DNA of 7,843 nt from Candidatus Thalassarchaeaceae archaeon (GTDB lineage Archaea; Thermoplasmatota; Poseidoniia; Poseidoniales; Thalassarchaeaceae). The stretch spans positions 1-7,843 of the forward strand of contig JASLJW010000174.1 in NCBI GenBank assembly GCA_030747885.1, in the 5' to 3' direction. Below the pieces are notes generated by a model. That model searched no databases. It was not told the DNA's origin and worked only from the letters and a program-made list of their open reading frames with translations. Made by a program: the position numbers and the translations under genes. Below, piece after piece: positions 6,992 through 7,843 of the stretch; position 1 is the first letter of the stretch; each line of letters starts with the position of its first letter.

Positions 6992-7843
6992 ATGTTGATG
7001 AGAAAATCAATGATTCAAACTTGGGCTTTCCTCATTGTCATTGGACTTGCATTGAGTCTGGCTCCTGAAGCCGATTCGCTACCATCTGGAATTAATGGGA
7101 TGAGCGAAAAGGGATGTATTTGCCACGGAGCTGTACCTGATTCAGGAGTAACTCCATCAATTACAGGTCTACCAGATACATTCACTGCAGGTACAACATA
7201 TACTCTCAATGTTTCATTCACAGGAGGGCCTTCAGGTACTAGTGTCGATGGAATGAACCTCGGAGGATTCAACCTAGCAGTATCATCTGGAACTCTTTCT
7301 GCAGTGGATGAGTGGGTAAAAATCGAAAATGGTGAAGCCACACATAATGGAATTGATGATGATGGACATCTTGATGGCGGCAATGATGGCATTGAAGACA
7401 CAGTAGCTGCGGGTGGAGAACCTATCACAAGTGGTAATGACTTCACATCTTGGATTGTGAATTGGACTTCTCCAGAAAGTGGTTCCACTACATTCAATCT
7501 AGCTGTTAACTCTGTGAACGGAGATGGCGTTGCATCAACTGATGATAAATGGAATACAATGTCAATTTCTGTTGCAGGACCTTCTTCGGGAGTTATGGTA
7601 GAACCACTTGAACCAGCAGATCCTTTTGTTGTCCTTGCTACGCTAATTATCGTGTCTGGAATATTGCTTGGTGCAGTTATTCTCTATACCTTCTATCGAG
7701 TTAATCCTGATGGATTCACTTGGGAATCTTTCGCTCCATGGATTACAGAATGGCTCACAAGTACAGACCACAAAAAGATTGGAACTCTCTACTTCCTTGC
7801 AGGGTTCTTCTTCCTAGGTATTGGAGGAATAATGGCAATGCTT
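6992..7843 (+). CDS. coxA: Cytochrome c oxidase subunit I with N-terminal secreted domain (partial)
   Basis: The first 284 codons are in the window and the frame is open at the right edge. Residues 1-29 are a signal peptide (hydrophobic WAFLIVIGLALSLA). Residues 30 to about 205 form an external beta-rich domain that resembles Reeler-like or choice-of-anchor V domains: GCICHG near its start (41-46), GGFNLAVSSGTL, W-x-V-x-WTSP, and AVNSVNGDG near its end. A membrane helix follows (about 213-234, LATLIIVSGILLGAVILYTFY). From about residue 250 the canonical subunit I start appears (WITEWLTSTDHKKIGTLYFLAG) and runs into its first membrane helix. The heme and CuB histidines lie beyond the window. 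Topology fits: the extra helix returns the chain to the cytoplasm, where subunit I normally begins. The oxidase assignment is firm. The domain name rests on remembered motifs. Confidence 0.9.
   Translation, partial: MLMRKSMIQTWAFLIVIGLALSLAPEADSLPSGINGMSEKGCICHGAVPDSGVTPSITGLPDTFTAGTTYTLNVSFTGGPSGTSVDGMNLGGFNLAVSSGTLSAVDEWVKIENGEATHNGIDDDGHLDGGNDGIEDTVAAGGEPITSGNDFTSWIVNWTSPESGSTTFNLAVNSVNGDGVASTDDKWNTMSISVAGPSSGVMVEPLEPADPFVVLATLIIVSGILLGAVILYTFYRVNPDGFTWESFAPWITEWLTSTDHKKIGTLYFLAGFFFLGIGGIMAML

Noticed and set aside
7112..7129. Covalent heme c site in the subunit I extension
   Set aside because: The motif is CxCH, not CxxCH, so a standard heme c site cannot be claimed.
7015..7497. Long open frame on the minus strand (160 codons)
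   Set aside because: It lies wholly opposite the subunit I fusion, whose + strand reading has a signal peptide, domain motifs and a strong SD; the minus-strand translation has no recognisable domain or RBS.

Overview
The window is gene-dense and AT-rich, and every gene lies on the + strand. It looks like a chromosomal segment of a marine euryarchaeon, most probably Marine Group II (Poseidoniales, Thermoplasmatota). This is inferred from a eukaryote-like Trm4/NSUN2 RNA methyltransferase, an Lrp/AsnC regulator, archaeal-style TATA elements, strong Shine-Dalgarno (SD) sites complementary to the archaeal 16S 3' end, and aerobic heme-copper oxidase genes. No database search supports the assignment. 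No phage, transposon, CRISPR or integration signatures are visible.

Layout. (1) 19-1596: tRNA m5C methyltransferase of the Trm4/NSUN2 type, open to the left edge. It overlaps by ATGA with (2) 1593-2675: an unrecognised single-pass membrane protein with signal peptide, external domain, membrane segment and cytoplasmic beta-rich tail. (3) 2751-3215: Lrp/AsnC-family regulator, followed after 28 bases by (4) 3244-6120: a RapA/HepA-like SNF2 ATPase of 958 residues. These two probably form a bicistron. (5) A 141-base intergenic stretch (6121-6261) holds a T-tract, a TATA box and an inverted repeat, and leads into (6) 6262-6981: cytochrome c oxidase subunit II with an intact CuA site, and (7) 6992-7843 (open at the right edge): subunit I, carrying a secreted domain of about 200 residues plus one extra membrane helix in front of the oxidase core.

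How the genes relate. The last two genes form the start of a terminal oxidase operon. The first two are translationally coupled, but their products have no obvious functional link. The lrp-helicase pair is the most distinctive regulatory arrangement. Each of the two genes has a hairpin with a GAA triloop and one bulged A directly over its SD, and no similar element was found before the other genes. The two elements could be RNA hairpins that gate translation or DNA operators for the Lrp protein itself.

The strongest candidates for something undescribed are the paired hairpins, the N-terminal fusion on oxidase subunit I (with its CxCH motif), and the full-length eukaryote-like architecture of the methyltransferase. 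No gap exceeds 300 bases, and no tRNA, rRNA or riboswitch of a known class was recognised.
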